Source: Pteria penguin (lineage: Eukaryota; Mollusca; Bivalvia; Pterioida; Pteriidae). Taken from it: DNA of 64,000 bases. The stretch's first letter is position 1; the number at the start of each line of letters is the position of its first letter. The DNA lies in the NCBI GenBank assembly GCA_035048485.1, contig CM068588.1, positions 2,170,001 through 2,234,000 of the forward strand. The letters are read 5' to 3'. The notes beneath the pieces are model-generated. The model was not told the origin of the DNA, ran no database searches, and worked only from the letters and a program-made list of their open reading frames with translations. The position numbers and the translations under genes are program-made. Positions 46,960 to 60,700 of the stretch are shown here, piece by piece.

Positions 46960-48564
46960 AACTTTTTGTTGTAAATAAACCTTGTAGTTTAAGATCAACA
47001 TTTGTTTAGTTTATAAAAATGTAATGGCGGCCGAGACACTAGCATGCACTGTCATCTCCGCCGATAAAATGACTAAAACGACCTAACTCGCAATGTATCC
47101 AACAAATATTCTCAAAATATGTAACACCATCCAAGAATTTCCATTCAAATAGTACAAAACTTTGTAAAAAAACAACAACATAGAATAAAACGAACATCGT
47201 GATAATAATAGAATAAATACAATAATGTGTGAATGGATTCCATAGTCACTCCTACAATATCCCGCGGTAAAACTAGCTAAATCAACAGTTGTTACAGTAC
47301 AACAAAATCACTTGTATTCCGATTAATATTCTAATTTTATTCATATATCATCATCAACTTAAATAAATAACAACGAAGGGATCGACAGTAAATATCTTAT
47401 CCTTTAAAATAACTCCTTCCATAATAGGTGTCAAATTCATTTATTTATATTTCCTAGCAACGAGATCATAGCGTAGACTCCTGTCCCAGTAAGGGTATTT
47501 AGAGCTAGTCATTTACACAATCTCTTTCTCGCACGTGCCAATTTCAAAACGATTATGACATACATTTATTATCCAGAATTCATTTCCCTGTCTGATGCCA
47601 TCCATATAAATAGGTTTAAGCACCATAATACTGGCATTGTAATTATGTAAATCGTAATAAATGTTGACATCTTTACATTATGTTCTCCATTAATTATTCA
47701 TTTACAACAAACACGCTAGATGTCAAATTTTAAAGGACTTTTTCTGTCACCTTAGCACTAGTACTAGTAACATATGACTGAACGGTATTGCTTTACATGT
47801 ATATTATTCCCTGTAGTGGATAGCACTCGAGGTCAGGTGAATGACATCATGAATACTGTGCACTTAAGATTTTGATGAATATTGATGAATGACAGTAATG
47901 CATGATGACTGCTTGAAATGATGAACGTTGTATATATTGTACACTTTCTGATTCAGTGAATGGTAATGCGATATTAAAGCCATCAAGAGACTTGGAAGAA
48001 ATTTAATGCACATGGACGACTAAGTGATGATTGAAATTAATGCACTAAGATGAACGACTAAGTGATGATGGGATCTAATGCATGGTGATTAACAACTGAA
48101 GTGATGAATACTGTGCATTTTAGATGCACTTCATTACATGTCTGACAATTAAAACCAATGACATGAAATTCTAAGCACTTTTAAGTGCGATGGACTGTTC
48201 ATCAGAAAAACATTTGTAGATGCATACAGATGTATTCAAGGACATGACGACACAAGATTGGATAACAGGAAAATGTGATCCAAGTCATCTCCTTTCACTC
48301 TCTTTGTGATTGTAATACAACATGATACACAGTTTTAGACCGACATATTCAACAACGAAAATATAGTCATAAATCTCTTCAATTATAAAACTACGTAAAA
48401 ATGTTGCATCTTCCCTAAACAGAAAAGGTGTAGAAATAACTGCTGGAAATTACATACAGAATGCTCATTATTGAAGTCACAATATCTATTCCATCGAATT
48501 CACATTAAAAGAAGCATATGATCGGGGATCAGGACAAACATCAAATGGGCAAATATCTCCCTTT
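46960..48564. other. Probable BRPF 3' UTR and downstream sequence
   Basis: No coding region. On the minus strand AATAAA-type hexamers occur about 1.1-1.2 kb below the BRPF stop (near 47444 and 47338), so this stretch plausibly contains the 3' UTR. The cleavage site cannot be placed. Confidence 0.35.
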
Positions 48565-48763
48565 CTAGTCAATATCTTCAATTTCTGAGTCACCAGAAAG
48601 TGGGTTTGGCTCCCCTGTGACACTGCAGCGATGTAGGATGGCTTTTTCATAAGCTTTTTGCACTGCCTTTCTTATGTTTGGCTTCTTGTTCTCCAGAAGT
48701 TTAGCTTTGTCGAGTCCCGAGTCCACTCCAAGTGGCTCCAATTTGTTACGAGGAAGCCATTGC
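48565..48763 (-). CDS. BRPF1: BRPF exon: PWWP end and C-terminus
   Basis: Acceptor TTTTTGACAG|GCAA. Encodes [39 protein letters not shown] and ends DSEIEDID with TAG, as in BRPF proteins, which end shortly after the PWWP helix. Confidence 0.95.
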
Positions 48764-51700
48764 CTGTCAAAAATTTTAGTTTTATGCAAAATTATTGAAA
48801 CAATAATTCACATTAATGCTTTTTGAGTAAGCTGTTTTCATTTTAAACTTTTTTGGTCCCCCAATGACTGTAAAATACTTGAATAAAATTACATAATGAA
48901 GTGAAAAATGCAATGTCATATCTTAATTCATAGAATGGTTACCCAAAAATAGCATAAAAAGAAAAGTTAACTAAGTAGAGCAAAACTTGTGACATGGTTA
49001 AAACATTACCTTTGATATATTACTTTTTTAAGTGAAAAAAAAAAAACATGAATAAATAAAAGCATTACGCTCCAAAACTATGGTTATGACGCAATCATAG
49101 TTCTTGATAATAGGTCGGCAAGACTTTTAATTCAAGTATGCAACTAAGGCAAATGGAAAATTAATTCTATGTATACGACAGCGAGTCTGATTCTGAGTAT
49201 GTATATGACAGCGAGTCCAATTCTGATTATGTATACAACAGTGAGTCTGATTTTAGGCATATGACAGCAAGTCTGATTCTGAGTATGTATACAACAGCGA
49301 GTCTGATTCTGATTATGTATACAACAGTGAGTCTGATTTTAGGCATATGACAGCAAGTCTGATTCTGATTATGTATACAACAGTGAGTCTGATTTTAGGC
49401 ATATGACAGCAAGTCTGATTCTGAGTATGTATACAACAGTGAGTCTGATTTTAGGCAAATGACAGCAAGTCTGATTCTGAGTATGTATACAACAGCGAGT
49501 CTGATTCTATGTATATGACAGCGAGTCTGATTTTCAGCATTTTCAGTGTGATTCTGAGCATGTAACTTGGGTAAGTAACGGTGGCATAGCTCTACAGTAC
49601 AAATGTCCTGCTAGCTTACCATGTTCGCTTGGTGTCGAAGAAGAGGATGAGGTACACTGGTTCATCATACTTCCTCTGGAGGGCCAGCACGTCTTCAGGG
49701 GGTACAGGTATTGGCACACCATTGTGGAAGTATCCCGTCTTAGGCATCTTGGGATTTATGATCTACATAACAGAAACAAGGTATATGTTACTGGTAATAA
49801 TTTTATCATTATCAATACAATTAACGATTTACTGAAGATTGCCACGGACCATGCAGTTTACTGACTAAACAAGTATTGATATTCCTCCATCCACGAAATT
49901 TCCTGTATGATGTCACAATACAATGCTCCTCACACCTACATTCAACAATTCAGTTTTCTGTCTTTTTTATTTGGTCTAACTCAATCCACTACATTCCTTA
50001 TTACTTGAAGAACAAGTTCCTGATATGCGTATGAGTTAGTCTCAGAATGTACATGTATAGATGAATAGATCTCTGGACACTTACCAATGCAGGATACCAT
50101 GGATATGAGGTGCCAGTGTAAGGATGTACATGTATAGATCTCTGGACACTTACCAATGCAGGACACCATGGATATGTGTATGAGGTGCCAGTGTAAGGAT
50201 GTACATGTATAGATCTCTAGACACTTACCAATGCAGGATACCATGGATATGAGGTGCCAGTGTAAGAATGTACATGTATAGATCTCTGGACACTTACCAA
50301 TGCAGGACACCATGGATATGTGTATGAGGTGCTAGTGTAAGGATGTACATGTATAGATCTCTGGACACTTACCAATGCAGGACACCATGGATATGTGTAT
50401 GAGGTGCTAGTGTAAGGATGTACATGTATAGATCTCTGGACACTTACCAATGCAGGATACCATGGATGTGTGTATGAGGTGCTAGTGTAAGGATGTACAT
50501 GTATAGATCTCTGGACACGTACCAATGCAGGACACCATGGATATGTGTATGAGGTGCTAGTGTAAGGATGTACATGTATAGATCTCTGGACACGTACCAA
50601 TGCAGGATACCATGGATATGTGTATGAGGTGCTAGTGTAAGGATGTACATGTATAGATCTCTGGACACGTACCAATGCAGGACACCATGGATATGTGTAT
50701 GAGGTGCTAGTGTAAGGATGTACATGTATAGATCTCTGGACACGTACCAATGCAGGACACCATAGATATGTGTATGAGGTGCTAGTGTAAGGATGTACAT
50801 GTATAGATCTCTGGACATGTACCAATGCAGGATACCATGGATGTGTGTATGAGGTGCTAGTGTAAGGATGTACATGTATAGATCTCTGGACACGTACCAA
50901 TGCAGGATACCATGGATATGTGTATGAGGTGCTAGTGTAAGGATGTACATGTATAGATCTCTGGACACGTACCAATGCAGGATACCATGGATGTGTGTAT
51001 GAGGTGCTAGTGTAAGGATGTACATGTATAGATCTCTGGACACTTACCAATGCAGGATACCATGGATATGTGTATGAGGTGCTAGTGTAAGGATGTACAT
51101 GTATAGATCTCTGGACACGTACCAATGCAGGATACCATGGATGTGTGTATGAGGTGCTAGTGTAAGGATGTACATGTATAGATCTCTGGACACGTACCAA
51201 TGCAGGACACCATGGATATGTGTATGAGGTGCTAGTGTAAGGATGTACATGTATAGATCTCTGGACACTTACCAATGCAGGACACCATGGATATGTGTAT
51301 GAGGTGCTAGTGTAAGGATGTACATGTATAGATCTCTGGACACTTACCAATGCAGGATACCATGGATAGCCTCGGCACTTGGCCCAGACGAGATCTAGAG
51401 GTTCCAGGGGAATCATATCTTCAGAATCACAGCTGCCACTCCGGTGAGCTCGACCTGAAATAAATTTTGTCGATAAATACATCGTCTTAAATGACGTACA
51501 GCATTTAAACGAAAGGTCCATACTTTTTACAAGAAAAATCCTAAATTCAAATATATATTACATTTATATAATAAATTACATCTATATAATATTATATAAT
51601 AGTTTTTTAAATGATCGTTATTGCAGTTGTGGAACTATCATACAAGTTACTGGGGTTTTCACAGAATTGAGATATATCACCATATTAGGTTATGTGTTTA

Positions 51701-54700
51701 GTATGCAAACAAAACTCCCATAACTCGCCATAAACCAACTGTAACAAATGAATTTATTAATCAAATAAATGTTAGTTTTATCAAAACAAGAAAAACAATC
51801 TAAACAAAAACCAACACCCTCAAACTGTCTAAGATCAAGTCAATTTATATGGATACCATCTTTCTGAACAATATACACTACCCTCCATAAGTAAGTACCC
51901 ACCCCACGAATTTCCTATAAAGACAACAAATAATAAGTCAATATTTTAGGTTGTTGGATTTTAACTGATAGAATGTTGGGAAAATTTGTCTGCCAGAAGA
52001 TGCAGAACACTTGTTAAAAACCTGCCTAAATGTATACAAGCCGTGATAAGGGCAAGAGGAGGGTGCACATAATATTAGACTGAAATGTGCATTATAGATT
52101 AGTACAGTATTACATTTGTATATGATTTTTAAAAAATGTTTTGTTAAACTTCACTTTTTCATTATACATGTAAAACATGTTCTTTCATTGAATATAAACA
52201 GCAAAATTCCTGAACTATTTCTATTTCTTTCATTTTTGTCAAATTAATTCCAAAAATATGAAAAATATAAAAGTGTGTACTTATTTATGGAGGGTAGTGT
52301 ATTTATTAACCATCTGAATCAAATGCTGACAGGGAATTATATCAAGTGATGGATCTGTAAATAATTGCAAGGGATTTTTTTATTCTGGTTTTGGGGTTTT
52401 CTCAATATTTTTTTCAAATTTAAGCACAAATTGAAAAGTTACAGGAACATGAGAGATTCTTTTTCCTAGAATTTTTATTTTCTTGACAACCCAAACCCTC
52501 AGATATCTGTCACTAAAATCAAATAAATGAATTTCCTAAGCTTTCCATTTAAATTGACTTGATCAACTGACGAGAACTTATAAGTCACCTCTATTTATAG
52601 AGCGTGTCCGCAGACTTAGTACATCAGTGGTGTCGTCCTGAACCAACAGTTTGTACAACTCTAATGTCTGCCATGTTTTGTTATTCACATCCTTCGACTC
52701 ATTTTTACCGAGACAAAATCTTTCTGTGCCATAAACATTTCTTTCAACTTCATTCTGGTTGCTACAATGTTTTAAAGTCGAATTCTTTGCTTCTTGTTTA
52801 ATGCTACCCTGGATAACACTTTTCTTAGTTCTTGTTATGCTCGATTTGACGCTTTCATTATACCTTTGACCTTTGTATCTTTGCACCCGCCTTGTGAGAG
52901 GAGGATCTATTTCAACCATAGATTCTGTTAACCTACGTCTTAACAGAAAACCAGATTTATAACTACCACTTTCTTTTCTTTTATTGTTCATAATACACCA
53001 ACCATTTTCTTCACTTTGCCCTTCACCGGACTTATCCATGACTGTCATCCTCTTGATTTTTGCCATTTCCATAAGCTTAGATTTCCCTGCAGTATCACTT
53101 TTAAAAGTTTTTCTGTCCTTTTTTTTATCATGAAGAAGGAGTAAATTTTTTGACTTGGATTCATTTTCTTCATTTCCAAAATTCAAATCTAATTCATGGT
53201 CCTCATTTACAAAAAGTTCTATACAATCTGGTTCACAAAGAAGCTTGAAACTGGGAGCATGAATAATGGCTGGGGAAATAGTGCATGATGGGATAGCTAT
53301 GTTAGGATATGGCATGCTATAGTTAGAAATGTAACCATGTTCCCAGGTGTTATGATGAAAAGCTGAAGAGCAAGAGAACAAATCACCTTAAAGCTTGTTA
53401 GCATAATAGAAAAAAAAAATTAACAAAACAAAAAGAAAAAAAAATATGAATAAACTAAATGAATAAAATGCAAAAAAGGAGGAAAATTAGCAAATAGATA
53501 TATCATATGTCAGATTATATGAAAAGATTAGCACGTCAGACATGTTATGTATGAATGGATGTTCTTAAGCAGCGAGATAACGTTGAGAAATTCAGCAGAG
53601 CCTTTTGACAACAAGCATGCATTGCATAGCAGTGAATTCCCCAGAAAGAAAAAAACAGTGTGTGGTATAAAAACAATGAAGGCCAGCAGTTTGTTCAACC
53701 AGGTTGTATATTCATTATAACGTTTTTTACGCACTTATTGTGCGTACATGTATAAATACATAGTTTGAGGTAGAAAAATGGAGAAATAACTGGATATAAA
53801 TCGAATCTTTGTATAAAATAATTCTATACAAAGTTGGATGTGCGTTTGTAGGAATCAGCTTTTGGACTTAGAGGCTTCTGTCTTTTTGGAACGTCGTTTT
53901 TTATCGGGGGAATACACTGCAAATAGACGACAGAAAGCTTGTGATTACGTACTGACATATATAACTCTACTGCCTCATCACTGAAATATCTTTACTTTTA
54001 CAAATAAAAAGCAAGTTTGATATAAAACATCATGAAGACAGCACTAAAGAATAAATCAACTGTTGTCCTTGTATACTCTGTGCTAAGCTATACTTAACAA
54101 AATATCTGACATTTCCTGCATGTTTTACACAGTATGAATACCTATAACCTGGGTGAGTATTGCTTTACATATCAAAATCTTCAATCTAATAAAACTGTAA
54201 ATGTTTTCGATGATCTCATTTATTTAAACATTATATTATTGTACGTTTGATCTATCAACAAAAAGTGTGAGAAATATATCAACAAAAATTACCTATTTCA
54301 TTTATTAGCACATTAGTTTGTGAATATACTTCAGTCCCCCTTGATAATCTAGTAACTGATATAAAAGGAGAGAAAACTGACAAAGCTATTCATTCAGTTG
54401 AGAATAAAGGTATATAATCATACACAGACTGAAGGTAGAATATCAATGCAGGGGTAGTAAACCAAGACAAAAGCATAAAGTCTACAGTGCTGTATAAATA
54501 AAAGCCAAGAATGCCAGGAAAGTTATAGCAGTATAATTATCAAAATACAAGTAGGAGTGACAGGTTTCTTGATGAGGAATATATTACAATGTGAACTATT
54601 TCCCTGTGTAGTCGGCAACTTTTATTTCCATTTAGGGGTGTCCTATCATACTTTTGATATCCTTACTGTAAAGTTGGTTAATTGGTGTTTTACATCCCTT

Positions 54701-57700
54701 TCAACAATTTTTCAGTTATTTTGGGTCATGGAAGCATGAGATAACCACCCTCTAGGAATCCAACCTAAGTCGTTTTTATTACTGAATTCTGAATTACTTA
54801 TAAAACACCGATACTCAGAAACACCTTGAGATATGAGGTACAAACATCAGTCATAATAAGATATACTATCTACATCAGTCATTACATGATGTACCCTCTA
54901 CATCAGTCATTACATGATGAACCCTCTACATCAGTCATTACATGATGAACCCTCTACATCAGTCATTACATGATGATCCCTCTACATCAGTCATTACATG
55001 ATGAATCCTCTACATCAGTCATTACATGATGATCCCTCTACATCAGTCATTACATGATGATCCTTCTACACAAGTCATTACATGATGAACTCTCTACATC
55101 AGTCATTACATGATGAACCCTCTCAATCAGTCATTACATGATGAACTCTCTACATCAGTCATTACATGATGAACCCTCTACATCAGTCATTACATGATGA
55201 ATCCTCTACATCAGTCATTACATGATGAACCCTCTACATCAGTCATTACATGATGAATCCTCTACATCAGTCATTATATGATAAACCCTCTACATCAGTC
55301 ATTACATGATGATCCCTCTAGATCAGTCATTACATGATGAACCCTCTACATCAGTCATTACATAATGAATTCTCTACATCAGTCATTACATGATGAACTC
55401 TCTACATCAGTCATTACATGATGAATCCTCTACATCAGTCATTACATGATGTTCCCCCTGCATCAGTCATTACATGATGATCCTTGTACACAAGTCATTA
55501 CATGATGAACCCTCTACATCAGTCATTACATGATGATCCCTCTACATCAGTCATTACATGATGATCCCTCTACATCAGTCATTAAATGATAAACCCTCTA
55601 CATCAGTCATTACATGATGAATCCTCTACATCAGACATTACATGATGATCCTTCTACACAAGTCATTACATGATGAACTCTCTACATCAGTCATTACATG
55701 ATGATCCCTCTACATCAGTCATTACATGATAAACCCTCCAAATCAGTCATTACATGATGAATCCTCTACATCAGTCATTACATGATGATCCTTCTACACA
55801 AGTCATTACATGATGAACCCTCTACATCAGTCATTACATGATGAACCCTCTACATCAGTCATTACATGATGAACCCTCTACATCAGTCATTACATGATGA
55901 TCCCTCTACATCAGTCATTACATGATGATCCCTCTACATCAGTCATTACATGATGAACCCTCTACATCAGTCATTACATGATGAATCCTCTACATCAGTC
56001 ATTACATGATGATCCTTCTACACAAGTCATTACATGATGAACCATCTACATCAGTCATTACATGATGAACCCTCTACATCAGTCATTACATAATGAACCC
56101 TCTACATCAGTCATTACATGATGATCCTTCTACACAAGTCATTACATGATGAACTCTCTACATCAGTCATTACATGATGACCTCTCTACATCAGTCATTA
56201 CATGATGATCCCTCTACATCAGTCATTACATGATGAACCTTCTACATCAGTCATTACATGATGATCCCTCTACATCAGTCATTACATGATGAACCTTATA
56301 CATCAGTCATTACATGATGATCCCTCTACATCAGTCATTACATGATGATCCCTCTACATCAATCATTACATGATGAACCCTCTACATCAATCACTACATG
56401 ATGAACCTTCTGCATCAGTCATTACATGATGACCTCTCTACATCAGTCATTAGATGATGAACCCTCCATATCAATCACTACATGATGAACCTTCTACATC
56501 AGTCATTACATGATGATCCCTCTACATCAATCAAGATGATGAGTAATGTATCCTGTCTCTGGATACCACCAGCAGATTTTCATGCTGTGATGGAATTTGC
56601 TGGGAGAGTAGGAAAGAGAGGGTGTAGAAGAAATTTAAATAAGTAGTGTAGAGTGTAACAAGGGACTATGTTACTAGGGAATGACTGGATACAGTTAATC
56701 AATGTATAAGCTTAACCATCACTATCTGCAGTACTGACATAAATATCACAATGTTATTCTGGATTATGGTAATAGAGTTAATGAAAATAATAAATCCACA
56801 CATTGAGTACAATATACACAATGGAGTTAATATATAATGGATAATCTCTACACAGACAAGGGAGTTAGGCTACCACACAGCTGCTCAACTCTATTAGAAT
56901 TCTAACATATGTTCTCTTCTTAGTGCTAATTGACTCCTCATATGTGAATACTTGGTACTATGATTTCCAGGGTCATCATACTTATAACCATCTTGCAAGT
57001 TTTCAAACTAAACACGGTATGTAAAATAGAACCCACATAAAACAGTTTCAGTTAAGAGGAGTTTGGGTTCCATCAAAGAAATACTTTTCCTCTAACATAT
57101 CAGACTTACTTAGTCAATACCTCTGGGGCATGAAAATATTTTTAATGCTAAAGAAAGCCTGTGTGGTTCAGTGGACAAAATGCTTGTGACCGAAAGGCCC
57201 CGGGTTCGACTCCCGCCATGGGCCCATCAGTGTTCTGTCTTTTGGATGAGACAAGAAAAACTGAAGTCACATGTCACAGAAGGTGTAGCACGTAAAAGAT
57301 CCCTCACTGCTTCGGGTGGGTCCATTGCAGAGGTACAAATTTGTATGCAATGCATCAGGCAGATGCTGTCATCAAATACATGAAATATTCGTGGAGTGAT
57401 GGAAAACAATAGTCTATCAATTACATGTAATACTATAGATTCACTGAATATATATAATTGCCAAATTATTTCACAAAACACTGACCCTGCATTCACTTTG
57501 TGATATGACTGAAAAATTTTTTAATATAATAATAATATAAAACTTGAATTCAACACAATTGTTAGGTAACTATTTCACAGAATTATTGAAAAACTATTCC
57601 AAATCCAAGTAACCATGTAAAATCAAGCTCATACTGAAACCAAGTTCATCAGCTGTAGTTTAAATATCAGAGAAATCATGTATATAAAGCAAAGCTAATA

Positions 57701-60700
57701 CAATCAGACTCAAGCTCCTATAGGATACGGTTAGCTAGTTGCAGATGAAGGAGGGAAATTGGCATCTCTTACCATGGGCCGCTGGCGAGCCCTGGACACT
57801 GCAATCACTCTCTGTTCCATCCTCAGACAGCTTGGGCATCCCATTTGAATTTAGTTCTACACCAGGCATGGAAATAAAGCAGGCACCAAGCATAAGTACA
57901 AATCATGCTCTCTGAACCCCGCACACTTAATAGGCCAACAGAGATATATATATATATATATATACATGTACTGGAAAGCATGAGTAAGTGTCAAATGGTA
58001 GGCAGACATTGATGGTAATGAAAATGGGAAGGCAGTGCTCATTCAAAATGTAAAATAAGGTATGTAGATGGTTAATTTCTCAGAGGGAACTATGTAAATT
58101 TCAAGAGTTTAACGAGGGGTAATTACTGTGCAAATATGGAATTTCGGCAAATTAAACGACTAATAATCAGAATTGGAATAAAGTCTTGCATTATTTGATA
58201 ATGTTCTTAGCTTGAGGATGTGATGGATCTCTTTTTAAAGATTTGTCTCTGCCCACCACTGACATGTCTATTTTCAGCATCCTTGTGTTAAGAGTGCATA
58301 AAATGATCTACACATTGTCCCAAAAAAGATAGGACATCTACCATAATGATCTTCACAACATATATACGGCAAAATCAGGAGATAATATTCCACTCAAATC
58401 AACAAAATATACAGCAACAAAACGACAGCTTAAACAAAGATACGAGACTTCATAAAATCAAAGTGCATAGATAATACCTATATTGGCAAGCCTATCAAGA
58501 AATGGTGAAGTAACCTACCTGATCGACTATTCGAACTAGATGAGCCTAAAGAACTATCTGATAGAGAGTCGTCACTCGTGCTGATCACAGATGTACTATC
58601 AGATTCCGAAGAACTCCGCAAGTTGTCTGGCCCCCGATAACGTAAAAAACTATCTTTCTTTGTGATATCAGGTGGGTCAGAAAATGTCAGAGGTTCAGTG
58701 AGAGAGTTTGTTCGTTTAGGAGGAGAGGGACGTGAATCCCTCTCAGGTGACCCTATTGCACTGGCTGACCGTTTCCGAGGACCTGGGGACTTTGGACTTT
58801 TTGGACTAGCTGGTCCCCTAATGGACTTGATTATAGGCTCTAACACTGGTGGCTGTGGTGAGTTTTCCATCTGCGACTGAGATCGACTACGTGAGGATCT
58901 CCTGCTCTTACTGGCCTTTTGTGGAGGAGTATTGGACCTTGTCGGGGTGCCTGGACTACTAGGGGCAGAGCTATCGTTTTTATTGGATTTGATCTTTTTG
59001 CTGAATAACACTGCTGTTCTTCTGTTGACACCACTTAAAGCTGGATGAGATGAATTACTGTCTTCGTTTTTAGATGACATGGAAGACTCTGTCGTCCTAG
59101 AGCTGTCTGATGATCTCCTCTTGTCTGTTAAAAGAGAATTCAAAATAATTATTTATGACAAAATTTCAAGATAAATGATCTCTCTTTCACTGAATAAGGT
59201 AACGAGTTACAGGAACTTCACTTCGTGTACGAAAAATTACAGATCTAAAGCAGATATTTCTGTACCACTTAAAAACGACAATTAAAATGAGCATACCTAT
59301 TGTCCTGGCAGCAACCGATGACTCTGATTCAGAATCTTGTTTAAGTCTACTAGGCCGTCCCCCTCGCCCACGACCTCGGCCCCTACCTCTGCCTCGGGTG
59401 GGTGTGTCCTTACTTGTACTCTTCGTTGCAGCACTCTTATCCTTTTCTGTATTAGGAGAAGACCTGCGTGACGGTGACTTTGGTGTTTCTGGTTCCGGTG
59501 GGTCTAGTCTACTCTCGTCTGCCACCGAGTCACAATTTGTGTCTGAAGCTGATCAATAAATAAAAGTAAGAAGTGGTTAATACACTAACTCAAAACAAGA
59601 CAATAACATAAACAATAAAAAGCTTTCTTAATCTTTTATTCTTCGACTAAATCTTCATTAAATTAAAATTATAAATACCATACCAGTGGTTTTGTCCTAG
59701 TTCTAAACCTGTCCAAAATAAGTTTTCAGTTTGATCAGAACGAGATATATTTCTATATATAACACTACTAAATACTAGTATATAATCTGTTGGATTTTTT
59801 AAATATTGTAGTGGAAATATCTGAATCAATCATCAAAGTCATTCTTATCATTTGTGCCTTGACCTACCTGTATAAATCGAGTCATTTGTGCCTTGACCTA
59901 CCTGTATCAATCGTCTCATCAAGGTCACTTGTACCTTGACCTTTCTGCAAAGCCAGTTTTCTCCTCACTTTTACAATTTCTCGCTTTATCCTCTTTGCCA
60001 ACTTGGATTTCCCTATTATCAAAATAAAATCAGATAAAAACCTTTCAGACATTAATCATAAAGAAAGTTACAAACATTAATGGAAAATATCAACTTTGAA
60101 GATAAGCAATCCAAGGTCATGTATCATCAAAATTGATGATTCTGGTAAAAAAATAAAAACCATCCTGAAAGGTAAGATGTTTTGCCGTGTGACTTGCTGG
60201 CACCTAGTGCATGTATTGCAATCATTACCAATAAAGTATGGTACTCTTTGTCTGTAATTTGGTTCCCAAATATGGTAATTTGGCCAATTCACTGAAAGCT
60301 ACCTACTAATCACAACAAATGGCAATTTTTTTTCATTAAATTCCATCAAATATGAACACTGCAAATCAGAAGCCTAGAAAAAATTGATAATTTCAGGAAA
60401 CAAGATAGTGGAACTATATGCTGCTAGTGGTGACAATTTCCCTATATAAAGTACAATTCCTTTAGCTCTCAATGCAGGTGTAAGAGGTTAATAACTCTGT
60501 AATGTTCTGTCTTGAAAAACTGACACCTGAAAATAATGCCTACATTTACTTCACATGTATTTATCAAATACTTAAGTGATATCTTACCGGGTTTCCTACT
60601 GGCATTAGCAGCATCCATTTTGTCAAACAAAATTCTCAGTTGCTCGTCCAACGGCATCCCTTCTTTACAATCTTCAAGAAAGTTGTCTACTACAAACATA

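Noticed and set aside
50444..51268. Second repeat frame ([19 protein letters not shown] type)
   Set aside because: This is the alternate frame of the 75-bp array. It is not in phase with the flanking PWWP exons.
54871..56535. CRISPR-like array of 28-bp repeats
   Set aside because: Units are head-to-tail with no spacers; it is a minisatellite in an intron.
58662..58880. Plus-strand frames opposite the BRPF linker exons
   Set aside because: They are antisense shadows of high-GC, Ser/Pro-rich coding sequence.
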